Shown in pieces: positions 8,978-17,575 of a DNA stretch of 44,975 bases. The position numbers and the translations under genes are program-made. Numbering within the stretch: position 1 is the stretch's first letter; every line of letters begins with the position of its first letter. The notes under the pieces were generated by a model that saw nothing but the letters and a program-made list of their open reading frames with translations, was not told where the DNA came from and made no database searches. Source of the DNA: an uncultured bacterium (GTDB lineage Bacteria; Cyanobacteriota; Vampirovibrionia; Gastranaerophilales; Gastranaerophilaceae); contig CAMOPX010000014.1 of the NCBI GenBank assembly GCA_946622415.1, positions 1-44,975 of the forward strand, in the 5' to 3' direction.

Positions 8978-9904
8978 ATGAAAATATTTAACAATATAAC
9001 AGAATTAATCGGAAAAACACCTATTTTAAAATTGAATAAATTAAAAGATAAATTAAATTTAAAAGCAAATTTATTTGTGAAGCTTGAATCCTATAATCCC
9101 GCAGGCAGTGCTAAAGATAGAATCGCATTATATATGTTGAAGGATGCAAAAGAAAAGGGTTTAATTAATTCAGAAACACTTATAATCGAACCTACAAGCG
9201 GAAATACAGGAATCGGACTTGCGGCATTGTGTTCATATTTCGGATATAAATTAATTCTTACTATGCCGGAAACAATGAGTGTTGAAAGAAGAAACCTGAT
9301 TTCAGCGTATGGCGCAGAAATTGTTTTAACAGAAGGTAAAATGGGCATGAAGGGTGCTATTGCAAAAGCAAAAGAATTAGCAGAAAGCAATAAAAACAGC
9401 TTTATCCCTTCTCAATTCACAAATCTCTCTAACCCTAAGGCTCATTTTGAAACAACGGGGCCTGAGATTTGGGAAGATATGGACGGTAATATTGATTATT
9501 TTGTTGCAGGTGTCGGAACGGGCGGAACTATATCGGGTGTTGGCAAATATTTAAAATCAAAAAACCCTAATATCAAAATTATGGCAGTAGAACCATCGAC
9601 TTCGCCTGTTTTATCAAAAGGTGTATCCGGTGCACACAAAATACAAGGAATAGGTGCGGGATTTGTTCCTGAGACTTTAGATACAAAGATATATGATAAT
9701 ATTATGCCGATAGATAATGAAGCTGCTTTTGAATATGCAAATAAACTGGCAAAAATCGAAGGTGTACTCATTGGTATTTCATCAGGTGCGGCACTCGCTG
9801 CAGGAATTGAAATTGCAAAAAAAGATGAAAATAAAGAAAAAAATATAGTAGTATTTTTACCTGACGGCGGAGAAAAATACCTATCAACAGGTGTATTTTC
9901 TTAA
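8978..9904 (+). CDS. cysK: Cysteine synthase (O-acetylserine sulfhydrylase)
   Basis: PLP enzyme that makes L-cysteine from O-acetylserine and sulfide; 308 residues, normal length. The PLP-binding lysine is Lys46 in PAGSAKDR. The substrate/phosphate loop TSGNTG is at 73-78, and the PLP phosphate-binding GTGGTISG is at about residues 179-186. The C-terminal SSGAAL and DGGEKYLST motifs are present. It begins 2 bp after the AsmA-like gene and is probably cotranscribed with it, although no functional link is obvious. It is followed by a repeat-rich region facing a gene on the opposite strand. CysM-type or related beta-synthases are the alternatives; the motifs fit CysK best. Confidence 0.93.
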   Translation: MKIFNNITELIGKTPILKLNKLKDKLNLKANLFVKLESYNPAGSAKDRIALYMLKDAKEKGLINSETLIIEPTSGNTGIGLAALCSYFGYKLILTMPETMSVERRNLISAYGAEIVLTEGKMGMKGAIAKAKELAESNKNSFIPSQFTNLSNPKAHFETTGPEIWEDMDGNIDYFVAGVGTGGTISGVGKYLKSKNPNIKIMAVEPSTSPVLSKGVSGAHKIQGIGAGFVPETLDTKIYDNIMPIDNEAAFEYANKLAKIEGVLIGISSGAALAAGIEIAKKDENKEKNIVVFLPDGGEKYLSTGVFS

Positions 9905-9923
9905 TAAATGTTATGTAGAATAA

Positions 9924-9990
9924 TTGTCATGCTGAACTTGTTTCAGCATCTCAAAATCTATAAGACCCTGAAACGAGTTCAGGGTGACAA
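9924..9990. repeat. Long intergenic hairpin (convergent-gene spacer)
   Basis: Arms 9924-9946 and 9968-9990 (23 nt each) pair at 20 Watson-Crick positions plus two G-T wobbles and one mismatch, around a 21-nt loop. The core word CTGAACTTGTTTCAG and its partner CTGAAACGAGTTCAG resemble a palindromic intergenic repeat I recall from several unrelated bacteria. Located between the convergent cysK and the isochorismatase-like gene, it could act as a bidirectional terminator or mRNA 3' stabiliser. Confidence 0.7.
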
Positions 9991-10080
9991 GTTTTGTCGG
10001 GTTAAAACCGACCTATAATCTATAAGACCATAATACGAGTTCAGGGCAAAAAGTGTTGTCGGATTAGATCCGACCTATAA
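9957..10080. repeat. Two 62-bp direct tandem repeats
   Basis: Copies lie at 9957-10018 and 10019-10080. Both start TCTATAAGACC, share CGAGTTCAGGG in the middle, contain a small hairpin (GTCGG...CCGAC) and end CGACCTATAA. They differ at about a dozen positions. The first copy supplies the right arm of the longer hairpin (9924-9990). Their only visible content is hairpins; no ORF crosses them. Confidence 0.75.
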
Positions 10081-10081
10081 G

Positions 10082-10618
10082 CTATTTAATCAATCCCTGA
10101 ATTTCTTTAAAACTCGGGTGTTTGGAACTTTTTAAAAATTCAAACAACGCTATTTCAAGTGTTATAATTTTGCACCCAAATTGTTTCATTAAATCCAGAG
10201 CAACGGTTTTATTGTATTCGCTTCTTGAAGCGCAGCAATCTGCCACCACAAAAACATTGCAATCTCTATTCAATAAATCAAACGCCGTTTGAAGAACGCA
10301 AATATGTGTTTCTATTCCAAAAAGTATTATATTTTTATTCTTTGTTTTATTAAATTCTTCCTTGAATTCGGGTGTGGCGAGGGCTGAAAATGTAGTTTTT
10401 TCTATTGTTTTAAAAGCTTTGATTTTTTTAATATCTTCAATTGTTGCCCCTAATCCTTTAGGATATTGTTCGGTCAGTATTGTATCGATATCTAATATTT
10501 TTGCACTTTTCAATAATTTTGTACAATTTTCGATAATGCTTTCTTTATGGGAAAACATATTGACCAATTTTTCTTGTATATCTATCGCAATTATTGTTGA
10601 ATCGCTTGCATTAAACAT
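10082..10618 (-). CDS. Isochorismatase-fold cysteine hydrolase
   Basis: 178-residue hydrolase of the isochorismatase/nicotinamidase (YcaC-like) superfamily, normal length. The expected triad is Asp13 (AIDIQEK), Lys74 (TIEKTTFSAL) and Cys107 (GIETHICVLQTA). The start is the ATG at 10618, which shares its A with the TAA stop of the upstream leuC-like gene (TAATG), so the two are translationally coupled. An in-frame TTG 6 bp upstream is possible. Substrates in the family include isochorismate, nicotinamide and various amides; the sequence does not decide. Coupling to an aconitase-family large subunit suggests a shared catabolic step, but that is inference. Confidence 0.85.
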   Translation of the reverse strand: MFNASDSTIIAIDIQEKLVNMFSHKESIIENCTKLLKSAKILDIDTILTEQYPKGLGATIEDIKKIKAFKTIEKTTFSALATPEFKEEFNKTKNKNIILFGIETHICVLQTAFDLLNRDCNVFVVADCCASRSEYNKTVALDLMKQFGCKIITLEIALFEFLKSSKHPSFKEIQGLIK

Positions 10619-11850
10619 TAACAAATATATCCTTTAATTGCTGATTTTGCTGCAGTATATGGACTTGATAAATAAATAAATCCGTTTGTGTTACCCATTC
10701 TTCCTTGGAAATTACGATTTTGAGTTGCAAGACAAACTTCTCCGTCGCCTAATATTCCGCCATGGACACCTACACAAGGACCGCAGCCTGCAGGTAAGAA
10801 ATTTCCTCCCGCTTCTAAAAATATTTCTAATAAACCTTCACGAGCTGCCTGCATATATATATCTTTACTTGCGGGTGCAACAATCAATCTCACTCCGTCT
10901 GCAACGTGGTGACCTTTGAGAATATTTGCCGCTATTCTTAAATCTTCTATTCTTCCGTTTGTACAGGTACCTATGAATACTTGATTGATTTTTACATTAT
11001 TTAATTCCGATGCTTTTTTTGTATTGTCAACGGTATGCGGACAAGAAACCATTGGTTCAATATCTTCCGCTTTGATTTTAATTACCCTTTCGTATTCTGC
11101 ATCTGGGTCGATTTTTGTTTCTTTAAATTTGTCGCCTCTATTGTGTTTTGTCAAATATTCTTTTGTTTTTTCATCCGTTTCAAATAAACCCGCCTTAGCA
11201 CCTGCTTCTACCGCCATATTGGCAAGAGTGAATCTTTGGGACATTTCCATATTTTCTATTGTATCTCCGCAAAATTCAAGTGCTTTATATGTAGCACCAT
11301 CTGCACCAATCATTCCGATTAAATAAAGCATAAGGTCTTTTGAGCAAACGTTTTCTTTGAATTTTCCCGTTACTTCAATTTTAAATGATTGCGGAACTTT
11401 AAACCACGTTTTTCCAAATGCCATTGAAACTGCAATGTCTGTTGAACCCATACCCGTTGCAAAAGCGCCCAATGCACCCGAGGTACATGTATGAGAATCG
11501 GCACCGACAAGAATTTCTCCGGGGTTTACGTATTCTTCAATTAATCTTTGGTGACAAACACCGCAGCCTATATCGGATAATACAGCGCCATATTCTTTTG
11601 CAAAATCACGAATAATATTGTGTGCGTTAGATAATTCTTTTCTTGGTGACGGTGCGGCATGGTCAATAAAAAGAATTGTTCTTTTAGGATTTTTTAAAGG
11701 TTTATTTAATTTTTTAAATTCTTTTATTGCAAGCGGGCCTGTACCATCCTGTGTTGCACAAACGTCAACATTTGCTATTACTAATTCGTTGAATTTTACT
11801 TCGTGGTCTGTATGAGCTGATAAGATTTTTTGAGCAAGTGTTTGTCCCAT
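10618..11850 (-). CDS. leuC: Aconitase-family large subunit (LeuC/homoaconitase-like), paralogue 1
   Basis: [4Fe-4S] hydro-lyase large subunit of 410 residues, the length of the archaeal/anaerobe-type LeuC and homoaconitase class. Cluster ligands are Cys296 (IGTCTNGR), Cys356 and Cys359 (GCGPC). The substrate-side motif GADSHTCTSGA lies at 116-125 and GVCHQ at 97-101. The start at 11850 is chosen because AAGGAGA lies 7 bp upstream; a longer in-frame extension to 11910 has no such site and an unlikely hydrophobic sequence. No small (LeuD) subunit gene is in the window. A second paralogue lies at 16282-17574. GVCHQ is like homoaconitase/LeuC enzymes of archaea, so the true substrate (isopropylmalate, homoaconitate or another 2-hydroxy acid) is open. 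Confidence 0.82.
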   Translation of the reverse strand: MGQTLAQKILSAHTDHEVKFNELVIANVDVCATQDGTGPLAIKEFKKLNKPLKNPKRTILFIDHAAPSPRKELSNAHNIIRDFAKEYGAVLSDIGCGVCHQRLIEEYVNPGEILVGADSHTCTSGALGAFATGMGSTDIAVSMAFGKTWFKVPQSFKIEVTGKFKENVCSKDLMLYLIGMIGADGATYKALEFCGDTIENMEMSQRFTLANMAVEAGAKAGLFETDEKTKEYLTKHNRGDKFKETKIDPDAEYERVIKIKAEDIEPMVSCPHTVDNTKKASELNNVKINQVFIGTCTNGRIEDLRIAANILKGHHVADGVRLIVAPASKDIYMQAAREGLLEIFLEAGGNFLPAGCGPCVGVHGGILGDGEVCLATQNRNFQGRMGNTNGFIYLSSPYTAAKSAIKGYIC

Positions 11851-11935
11851 TATAATATCTCCTTGAAAATACCTATCAAATATTATAAAACAAACAAAAC
11901 ATATAGTCATAATATTTTTTCGTTTAATTATATGA

Positions 11936-11962
11936 TAACAATTAAATTAATTTACACGATAA
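11936..11962 (+). promoter_or_regulatory. Possible sigma-28 (flagellar) promoter of motAB
   Basis: TAACAATT (11936-11943), 11 bp, then CACGATAA (11955-11962). This matches the flagellar sigma-28 pattern TAAAGTTT-N11-GCCGATAA at 5/8 and 6/8 positions with exact spacing. The implied start (~11969) leaves a short leader holding AGGAGA (11975-11980). AT-rich background makes chance matches likely. Confidence 0.35.
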
Positions 11963-11992
11963 TAGACATATTATAGGAGAATATTAACAAAA

Positions 11993-12760
11993 ATGGATAT
12001 AGCAGCAGTAATTGGTACGTTTCTTGGTATTGCCTTCATATTAACAGGGCAAGCAATGGAAGGTGGTAACATAGGACAGTTGTTACAAATAACAGCCTTC
12101 TTTATTGTTGCCGGTGGTACGGCAGGTGCGGTATTTTTGAGCTTCCCTTTATCAGATTTTAAAGTTGCAGCACACTGTATTGGTGTTGTTTATTTTGGCA
12201 AAGTTCCGAATTTTGAAACACTTATCTCGGAAATTACAACCTATGCTCAAAAAGCAAGAAAAGAAGGCGTTATTGCACTTGAAAAAGAAGCGCAAAACGC
12301 ATCTCATCCTCTGTTAAAGCTTGGACTTGAAGCTATAGCAGATGGTGCTGATCCTACTATGGTACGTGACATGATGGAAACACAGTTGTCGCAAAAAGAA
12401 GAGCAAATTTCAGCAGGCGCAAAGGTTCTCGAATCAGCGGGCGGTTATTCTCCGACACTTGGTATCATTGGTGCTGTATTAGGTTTGATTCAGGTTATGC
12501 AAAACCTCTCTGACCCTTCAAAACTGGGTGCAGGTATTGCGGTTGCGTTCGTTGCAACGATATACGGTCTTGTTATTGCAAACTTAATAACAATACCTTA
12601 TTCAACAAGAGCAAAAAGAAAGTATGCAAAAATATTCACCTCTATGGAAATAATGATTGAAGGCATTTTATCAATACAAGCTGGTGAAGCACCTGCATTA
12701 ATCGAAAGAAAATTAGAATGTTATCTGCTGGATAAAAAATCTGATAACGGGGCTAAATAA
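11993..12760 (+). CDS. motA: Flagellar motor stator protein MotA
   Basis: Proton-channel stator subunit that, with MotB, turns ion flow into flagellar rotation. 255 residues, normal for the Gram-positive/cyanobacterial-type MotA, with four membrane segments (about 2-22, 30-50, 150-170, 178-200). The large cytoplasmic loop (~60-145) contacts FliG. The signature stretch GYSPTLGIIGAVLGLIQVM (~149-167) and the following GAGIAVAFVATIYGL are clearly MotA/ExbB/TolQ family. AGGAGA is 12 bp before the ATG. The stop overlaps the motB start by one base (TAATG), so the two are translationally coupled. The gene implies a flagellated organism; no other flagellar genes are in the window. Confidence 0.95.
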   Translation: MDIAAVIGTFLGIAFILTGQAMEGGNIGQLLQITAFFIVAGGTAGAVFLSFPLSDFKVAAHCIGVVYFGKVPNFETLISEITTYAQKARKEGVIALEKEAQNASHPLLKLGLEAIADGADPTMVRDMMETQLSQKEEQISAGAKVLESAGGYSPTLGIIGAVLGLIQVMQNLSDPSKLGAGIAVAFVATIYGLVIANLITIPYSTRAKRKYAKIFTSMEIMIEGILSIQAGEAPALIERKLECYLLDKKSDNGAK

Positions 12761-13746
12761 TGGCAAAAAAGAAAAAAGCTGAAGAACACGAAAATCTGGA
12801 ACGTTGGCTTGTATCTTATTCCGACTTTATGACGTTATTGTTTGCCACGTTCGTCGTTTTGTATGCTTTGGTTCAGGAAGATGTCGATAAATTTAAATAT
12901 TTTGTTGATTCTTTAAGAGATGCGTTTGATCAGACAATAATGAGCGGTCAAGACGGGATTAATAAAGATTCATCAAATTCATTACTTGAAGGCAGAGACG
13001 GTGCAACTAACCCTGTTATGCTTGAATATGTGAGCCAAAAATATGAACAAAGCTCTTATGAATCAATAGAGAACAAAATAAATGAAATGAAAGAAGACGG
13101 TATTTCAGCATCGATTGACGATAGAGGTCTTGTTATAAAATTTGATAAAGATGCAATAAAATTCGCAGCTGCATCAGCTGAAATTAATCCATCTTCATAT
13201 ACAGCATTAAACAGAGTTGCTCAAATTATAAAAGAAAAATTTTCAATTCACTATATAGAAGTAGCAGGCCACTCCGATTCCGACAGAATGCCGCCAAACG
13301 GAAAATATCCTTCAAATTGGGAATTATCATCAGCCCGTGCATCAAGTGTAGTTCGCTTTTTAATCAAAAATCATAATTTTAACCCGAGGATTTTCACTGC
13401 TGTCGGTTATGCTGATACCGTGCCAGTTGTTCCGAATGCAACTAATGAAAATAAGGCTAAAAACAGAAGAGTTGAAATAATTGTTCTAAAAAATAAAAAC
13501 AGAAATCTTGTTAAAAAAGATATGGATACTATATTAAAAGAAGCAAAAGCTATGCAGAGAATATATAAGGGAGAAGCTGCAAACTCTCCTTCGGATGCTA
13601 TGAAACAGCTAATCGGTAATGATAAACAACTGCTTGAAAATGTTATTGATATGTCAGGCGAATATAAAAACGAAGTGAAACGTTTAAATAACCTGAATGA
13701 TGATAGTTACGTAATAGACGGTCAAAAGCCGTCATTTATGGAGTAA
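12760..13746 (+). CDS. motB: Flagellar motor stator protein MotB
   Basis: 328-residue stator subunit with one membrane helix (~20-40). Asp22 in YSDFMTLLFA is the conserved ion-carrying residue, so the motor is probably proton- or sodium-driven in the normal way. A plug/linker region precedes the periplasmic OmpA-type peptidoglycan-binding domain (~125-240), with GHSDSDR, NWELSSARA and NRRVEIIV. About 85 residues follow the OmpA domain, a longer tail than in many MotB proteins, charged and of unknown role. The ATG overlaps the motA stop (TAATG). The patatin gene follows after 4 bp. Confidence 0.95.
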   Translation: MAKKKKAEEHENLERWLVSYSDFMTLLFATFVVLYALVQEDVDKFKYFVDSLRDAFDQTIMSGQDGINKDSSNSLLEGRDGATNPVMLEYVSQKYEQSSYESIENKINEMKEDGISASIDDRGLVIKFDKDAIKFAAASAEINPSSYTALNRVAQIIKEKFSIHYIEVAGHSDSDRMPPNGKYPSNWELSSARASSVVRFLIKNHNFNPRIFTAVGYADTVPVVPNATNENKAKNRRVEIIVLKNKNRNLVKKDMDTILKEAKAMQRIYKGEAANSPSDAMKQLIGNDKQLLENVIDMSGEYKNEVKRLNNLNDDSYVIDGQKPSFME

Positions 13747-13750
13747 TCTC

Positions 13751-14932
13751 GTGAAATATTTTGCGGTATTCGGTGGCGGCGGAATCAGAGGTATTGCATA
13801 TTGCGGTGCATACAAAGCACTATTAGAAAAAAAAGTTGAATTGTCAGGTCTTGCAGGTAGTTCAATCGGTGCAGTATTCGCTTCACTTTTATCGCTTGAT
13901 TATGCATATGATGAAATATTTGAAATATTTTCGGATACCGGTTTTGGACTTTTTAACGATTTTAATTTGGATTTAAAAAAAGAAATTGCATTTTCAAAAG
14001 GTCAAAAGTTTTTTGACTGGATAAGAAACCATATTGAAGCAAAGTTTTATGGTAATGATTATGAAAAAGGAAAAATGAATCCGGTTAAATTTTCAGATAT
14101 CAAAAAAAACCTTATAATTTATGCTGTTGATCTCAATAAAATGGTTTTTAAAGAATTTTCAAAATTAAAAACACCTGATACGGAAGTTGCTTACGCTGTT
14201 AGAGCAAGTGTTTCTATGCCGGGGTTATTTACTCCCCTGATTGATGAAAATGACCCCTCTTGTATCGTTGATGGTGATTTGTTAAAATCTTCGCCTTTGT
14301 GGCGTTTTTGCGATACAATCAAAAATTCACCCGATAGAATTTTAGAATTCAGACTAGAAGATAATGCCAAGAAAGATAGCGTTTTTAGTCCCGTTGAATA
14401 TATTAATCGTGTTTACAATGCTTTTTGCGGTTTTGCAACGGATTATATTATTGATTTATACGGTAAAAAAGATAAATTTGACTACATTAAAATAAATACA
14501 CCCGACATTTCTGTTGTTGATTTTTTGATTTCAAAACAGAAAAAACAAGAGTTGTTTGAAATAGGTTACAATTCTACGGTTGATTATTTTGATAACGTTT
14601 TGTATAAAAAAAGAAATGATTTGTTTATTAAATACAAAAAAATCTTAGAATTTCTTTTGGATTTTCAAAGAAGTTTCCAAAAGAATAATTACTGCAATTC
14701 TTATATAAAATTATGCGAAATGTATGTTTATCTTTTTGATGAAAAACGATACATAGATACCACAATACAAGAAAAATTATCTGATTTAAAAAATCTGTTT
14801 TTTGAAAACTATGTTAAATCAAGTATTTTTAATCTAAACAAAGGCTCAATAAAAGATAAACGCAAAGAAATATACAGTTTACTGCTTGATTCCGTAAAAT
14901 TATTAACGGAAAAAACAGAGGAGCTGGGTTAA
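13751..14932 (+). CDS. Patatin-like phospholipase
   Basis: 393-residue lipid acyl hydrolase. The oxyanion hole is GGGGIRG (8-14), nucleophile Ser38 lies in GSSIG (36-40), and the second dyad residue Asp174 lies in DGD (174-176), so all catalytic elements are intact. Residues ~240-393 form a non-catalytic, mostly helical extension rich in Lys/Phe/Tyr with no recognised domain. It starts with GTG at 13751, and GGAG at the motB end (13740-13743) serves as ribosome-binding site. It lies 4 bp after motB, so it is probably expressed with the stator genes, which is an unusual partner. It has no signal peptide, so it may act inside the cell or be exported by another route. The 3' end overlaps dacB by 4 bp on the opposite strand. 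Confidence 0.88.
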   Translation: MKYFAVFGGGGIRGIAYCGAYKALLEKKVELSGLAGSSIGAVFASLLSLDYAYDEIFEIFSDTGFGLFNDFNLDLKKEIAFSKGQKFFDWIRNHIEAKFYGNDYEKGKMNPVKFSDIKKNLIIYAVDLNKMVFKEFSKLKTPDTEVAYAVRASVSMPGLFTPLIDENDPSCIVDGDLLKSSPLWRFCDTIKNSPDRILEFRLEDNAKKDSVFSPVEYINRVYNAFCGFATDYIIDLYGKKDKFDYIKINTPDISVVDFLISKQKKQELFEIGYNSTVDYFDNVLYKKRNDLFIKYKKILEFLLDFQRSFQKNNYCNSYIKLCEMYVYLFDEKRYIDTTIQEKLSDLKNLFFENYVKSSIFNLNKGSIKDKRKEIYSLLLDSVKLLTEKTEELG

Positions 14933-16281
14933 TATTTTCTATATAACAAGCTTATTATATTATCTTCAAAGTTTTTTAAAACAGCACTTCTTTTTGGTGA
15001 GTTTTGTATAATTATTGCAAAAGAAAGTTCGTTATTCTTTTTGCTGTTCAAGATACCTGCTATTGCTGACATATTAGAAAGCGTTCCTGTTTTTGCTTTC
15101 AAGTTGTCCTTTAAAAATAACATTCTGTTATTTAATGTTCCCTGATTCGGTGCCGACATTAAAGCTTTAATGTTTGTTGTTGAATTAATGTAATTTAAAG
15201 AATTAACAAGAAATTCTGTATTTAATAAATTAGCTCTCGAAACTCCGCATGAATCAGTTATTTTAATATCTTCGTTTATTGTGTTTTTGTATACACCATA
15301 GAACATTTTTATCATATCTGAGTTTGTTGCCGGATGAGATTGACCTATGTATTTTGAGGCAGCAACTTTTGATACAACTTCTGATGAAAAGTTGTCTGAA
15401 TTATGTAAAATATTTGTTCCTATTTCTTCTATCGTGTGACCTATTGAAGCAATTTTTGTCACCTTAGAAGGGGTTTTTGCAAATTGAATTTTTCTTGAAT
15501 ATAGATATTTGTTTTTATTTAATGCTTTATTTAATTTAATAATATAATTTACTTGCGGATTTAATACGGGTAATTTTTTAATTTCATCTTTAACAATTGT
15601 TCCTTCAAATGTAATTATGGGTGATTTTTCTCCGTATTTTCTTGTTATTTTGTATTCTTGGTTTTGACCGAGTTTAAGCTCGTTTATTACGGGCAATTTG
15701 TATTCGTCATCTTGCAGAATATCGACTTTTGTAGCTAAACTCGAGCGTTTAATTGCGATATCTGTTTCGTTTTTATCGATGATATATGGAGTGATAGCTC
15801 TTTGGTAAGGCCAAATATCTTCTTGCATCCAAGTTTCCGGATATGGAGTTTTGTCGATTATTGAATCATCAATATAGATATTATTTATTTCAGATACATC
15901 AATTTTATTTTTTACATCAGCAAATAATGCAGTTAAATCAGCAGATGTCATCATCGGGTCAGCACCCAATTTAACATATAAGTTATTGCTTGTATCTTTG
16001 AAAACTATTGTTTCAAATTTATAATTTTCACCCAAAACCTTGTAACTTGCGCCAAATGTAAGTAATTTTAGAGTTGATGCAGGATTTAATAATTTTTTTT
16101 CATTTTTTTTATATACCGTATGGCTATTCAATTTGTTTTGTACATAAATGCTTATTGTTGAATTGTGTTCGTAATTTGATTTTTTTATGTAGCTGTTAAT
16201 TGCGTTTGCGTTCGCAGAAGCGCAAAATAGAAGCATAAATGCAAATATTTTGGTAATATTTGTTTTGAAAAAGGATTTCAT
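14929..16281 (-). CDS. dacB: D-alanyl-D-alanine carboxypeptidase/endopeptidase (PBP4, S13)
   Basis: Periplasmic class C penicillin-binding protein of 450 residues that trims or cleaves peptidoglycan cross-links. A signal peptide (1-27, ending ANANA) is followed by the serine peptidase fold with all three motifs: Ser69-x-x-Lys72 (PASTLK), Ser295-Asp296-Asn297 (NSDNFSSE) and Lys397-Thr-Gly (KAKTGTLS). The family's inserted domains lie between the first two motifs. The ATG follows the leuC-2 stop with no gap (TAG then ATG) and AGGAATT precedes it, so it is translated from the same mRNA. This suggests operon membership rather than functional relation. Confidence 0.92.
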   Translation of the reverse strand: MKSFFKTNITKIFAFMLLFCASANANAINSYIKKSNYEHNSTISIYVQNKLNSHTVYKKNEKKLLNPASTLKLLTFGASYKVLGENYKFETIVFKDTSNNLYVKLGADPMMTSADLTALFADVKNKIDVSEINNIYIDDSIIDKTPYPETWMQEDIWPYQRAITPYIIDKNETDIAIKRSSLATKVDILQDDEYKLPVINELKLGQNQEYKITRKYGEKSPIITFEGTIVKDEIKKLPVLNPQVNYIIKLNKALNKNKYLYSRKIQFAKTPSKVTKIASIGHTIEEIGTNILHNSDNFSSEVVSKVAASKYIGQSHPATNSDMIKMFYGVYKNTINEDIKITDSCGVSRANLLNTEFLVNSLNYINSTTNIKALMSAPNQGTLNNRMLFLKDNLKAKTGTLSNMSAIAGILNSKKNNELSFAIIIQNSPKRSAVLKNFEDNIISLLYRKY

Positions 16282-17574
16282 CTATAATTCCTCTACTGAA
16301 CCTATTCTTCCGAGTATGGCACTGGCAGCTGCCGTGTATGGACTTGCAAGATATATTTTGGAATCCGTATGACCCATTCTGCCGACAAAGTTTCTGTTTG
16401 TGGTTGAAATACAAACTTCATTCGGTGCCAATATTCCGCAATGTCCGCCCAAACAAGGTCCGCAGGTGGGTGTTGAAATAGCAGCACCCGCTTCTATTAT
16501 TGTTTGATAGTAACCAAGTTCTATTGATTTTAAAATAATTTCTTGCGTTGCGGGAAAAACAATAACTCTCACATCGGGATGAACTTTTCTGTTTTTAAAG
16601 ATTTCGGCTGTCGCTTTAATATCTTCTAATCTTCCGTTTGTGCAGCTTCCAATTACAACCTGATTGATTTTTATATTGTCTTTTATTGCATCTGTTATTG
16701 TTTTTGTGTTTTCGGGTAAATGCGGATATGACACAACGGGTTCAATTTTGCTTGCATCGTATTCAATTATTTTTTCATATTCTGCATTTTCATCACTATA
16801 GAAGAATCTTGGTTCTCTATAATACTCTTTATTGGGACGATTTTTGAGATATTCTTTTGTGATGTTGTCAGCTGCAATAATTCCGTTTTTTGCACCGGCC
16901 TCTATTGCCATATTGCAAATGGTAAAACGGCCGTCCATATCCATATTTTCGATTGTATCGCCGCTAAATTCCAAAGCTTTATATAATGCACCGTCTACCC
17001 CGATATCTCCTATTAAGTGCAAAATTAAATCTTTTGCCGTTACATAGGGCTTTAATTTGCCGTTAAATACTACTTTTATGCTCGGGGGAACTTTAAACCA
17101 AGTTGAACCTGAAGCCATTGTGCAACCCAAGTCGGTTGAGCCGACACCTGTTGAAAAAGCGCCCAAAGCACCATAAGTACAGGTATGTGAATCTGCACCT
17201 ATTATTAAATCACCCGCCGTTACAATGCCTTTTTCCGGTAAAAGGGCATGTTCTATTCCCATTGTTCCGACATCAAATTTATGAAGAAGATTTTGCTTTT
17301 TGGTAAAATCTCTTAAAATCTTTGCTTGTATTGCGGACTTTATATCTTTATTCGGAACAAAATGATCAGGAACCAATACTACTCTTGATTTATCAAAAAC
17401 GCTTTCCATTCCTATTTTTTCAAAAACTTCTATTGCAATAGGACCTGTGATATCGTTCGCAAGAGTAATATCGACATTTGCTTCTATTAAATCATTTGCT
17501 TTAACGTAATCTTTTTTGGCATGATGAGCAAATATTTTTTCCGTAATTGTCATCGGGTGTTTATTTTCGGACAT
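16282..17574 (-). CDS. leuC: 3-isopropylmalate dehydratase large subunit, paralogue 2
   Basis: [4Fe-4S] hydro-lyase large subunit of 430 residues. Ligands are Cys311 (GSCTNGR), Cys371 and Cys374 (TCGPC). GADSHTCTYGALGAF is at ~127-140, and GIEHALLPEKG just before it is the form I associate with LeuC of Clostridia and Thermotoga. This copy is therefore the better candidate for true leucine biosynthesis (2- to 3-isopropylmalate). The start has AAGGAAAA 3-9 bp upstream, inside the end of the four-cysteine gene. No leuD, leuA or leuB lies nearby. It differs widely from paralogue 1 (no GVCHQ; different insert around residues 240-265), so the two are not a recent duplication. Confidence 0.87.
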   Translation of the reverse strand: MSENKHPMTITEKIFAHHAKKDYVKANDLIEANVDITLANDITGPIAIEVFEKIGMESVFDKSRVVLVPDHFVPNKDIKSAIQAKILRDFTKKQNLLHKFDVGTMGIEHALLPEKGIVTAGDLIIGADSHTCTYGALGAFSTGVGSTDLGCTMASGSTWFKVPPSIKVVFNGKLKPYVTAKDLILHLIGDIGVDGALYKALEFSGDTIENMDMDGRFTICNMAIEAGAKNGIIAADNITKEYLKNRPNKEYYREPRFFYSDENAEYEKIIEYDASKIEPVVSYPHLPENTKTITDAIKDNIKINQVVIGSCTNGRLEDIKATAEIFKNRKVHPDVRVIVFPATQEIILKSIELGYYQTIIEAGAAISTPTCGPCLGGHCGILAPNEVCISTTNRNFVGRMGHTDSKIYLASPYTAAASAILGRIGSVEEL

Positions 17575-17575
17575 T

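Noticed and set aside
9957-10080. CRISPR-like array
   Set aside because: Only two directly adjoining 62-bp copies with no spacers and no cas genes; it is a tandem repeat.
11851-11910. 20-residue N-terminal extension of leuC paralogue 1
   Set aside because: The ATG at 11850 has a good ribosome-binding site 7 bp upstream, and the extension is hydrophobic and unlike the family.
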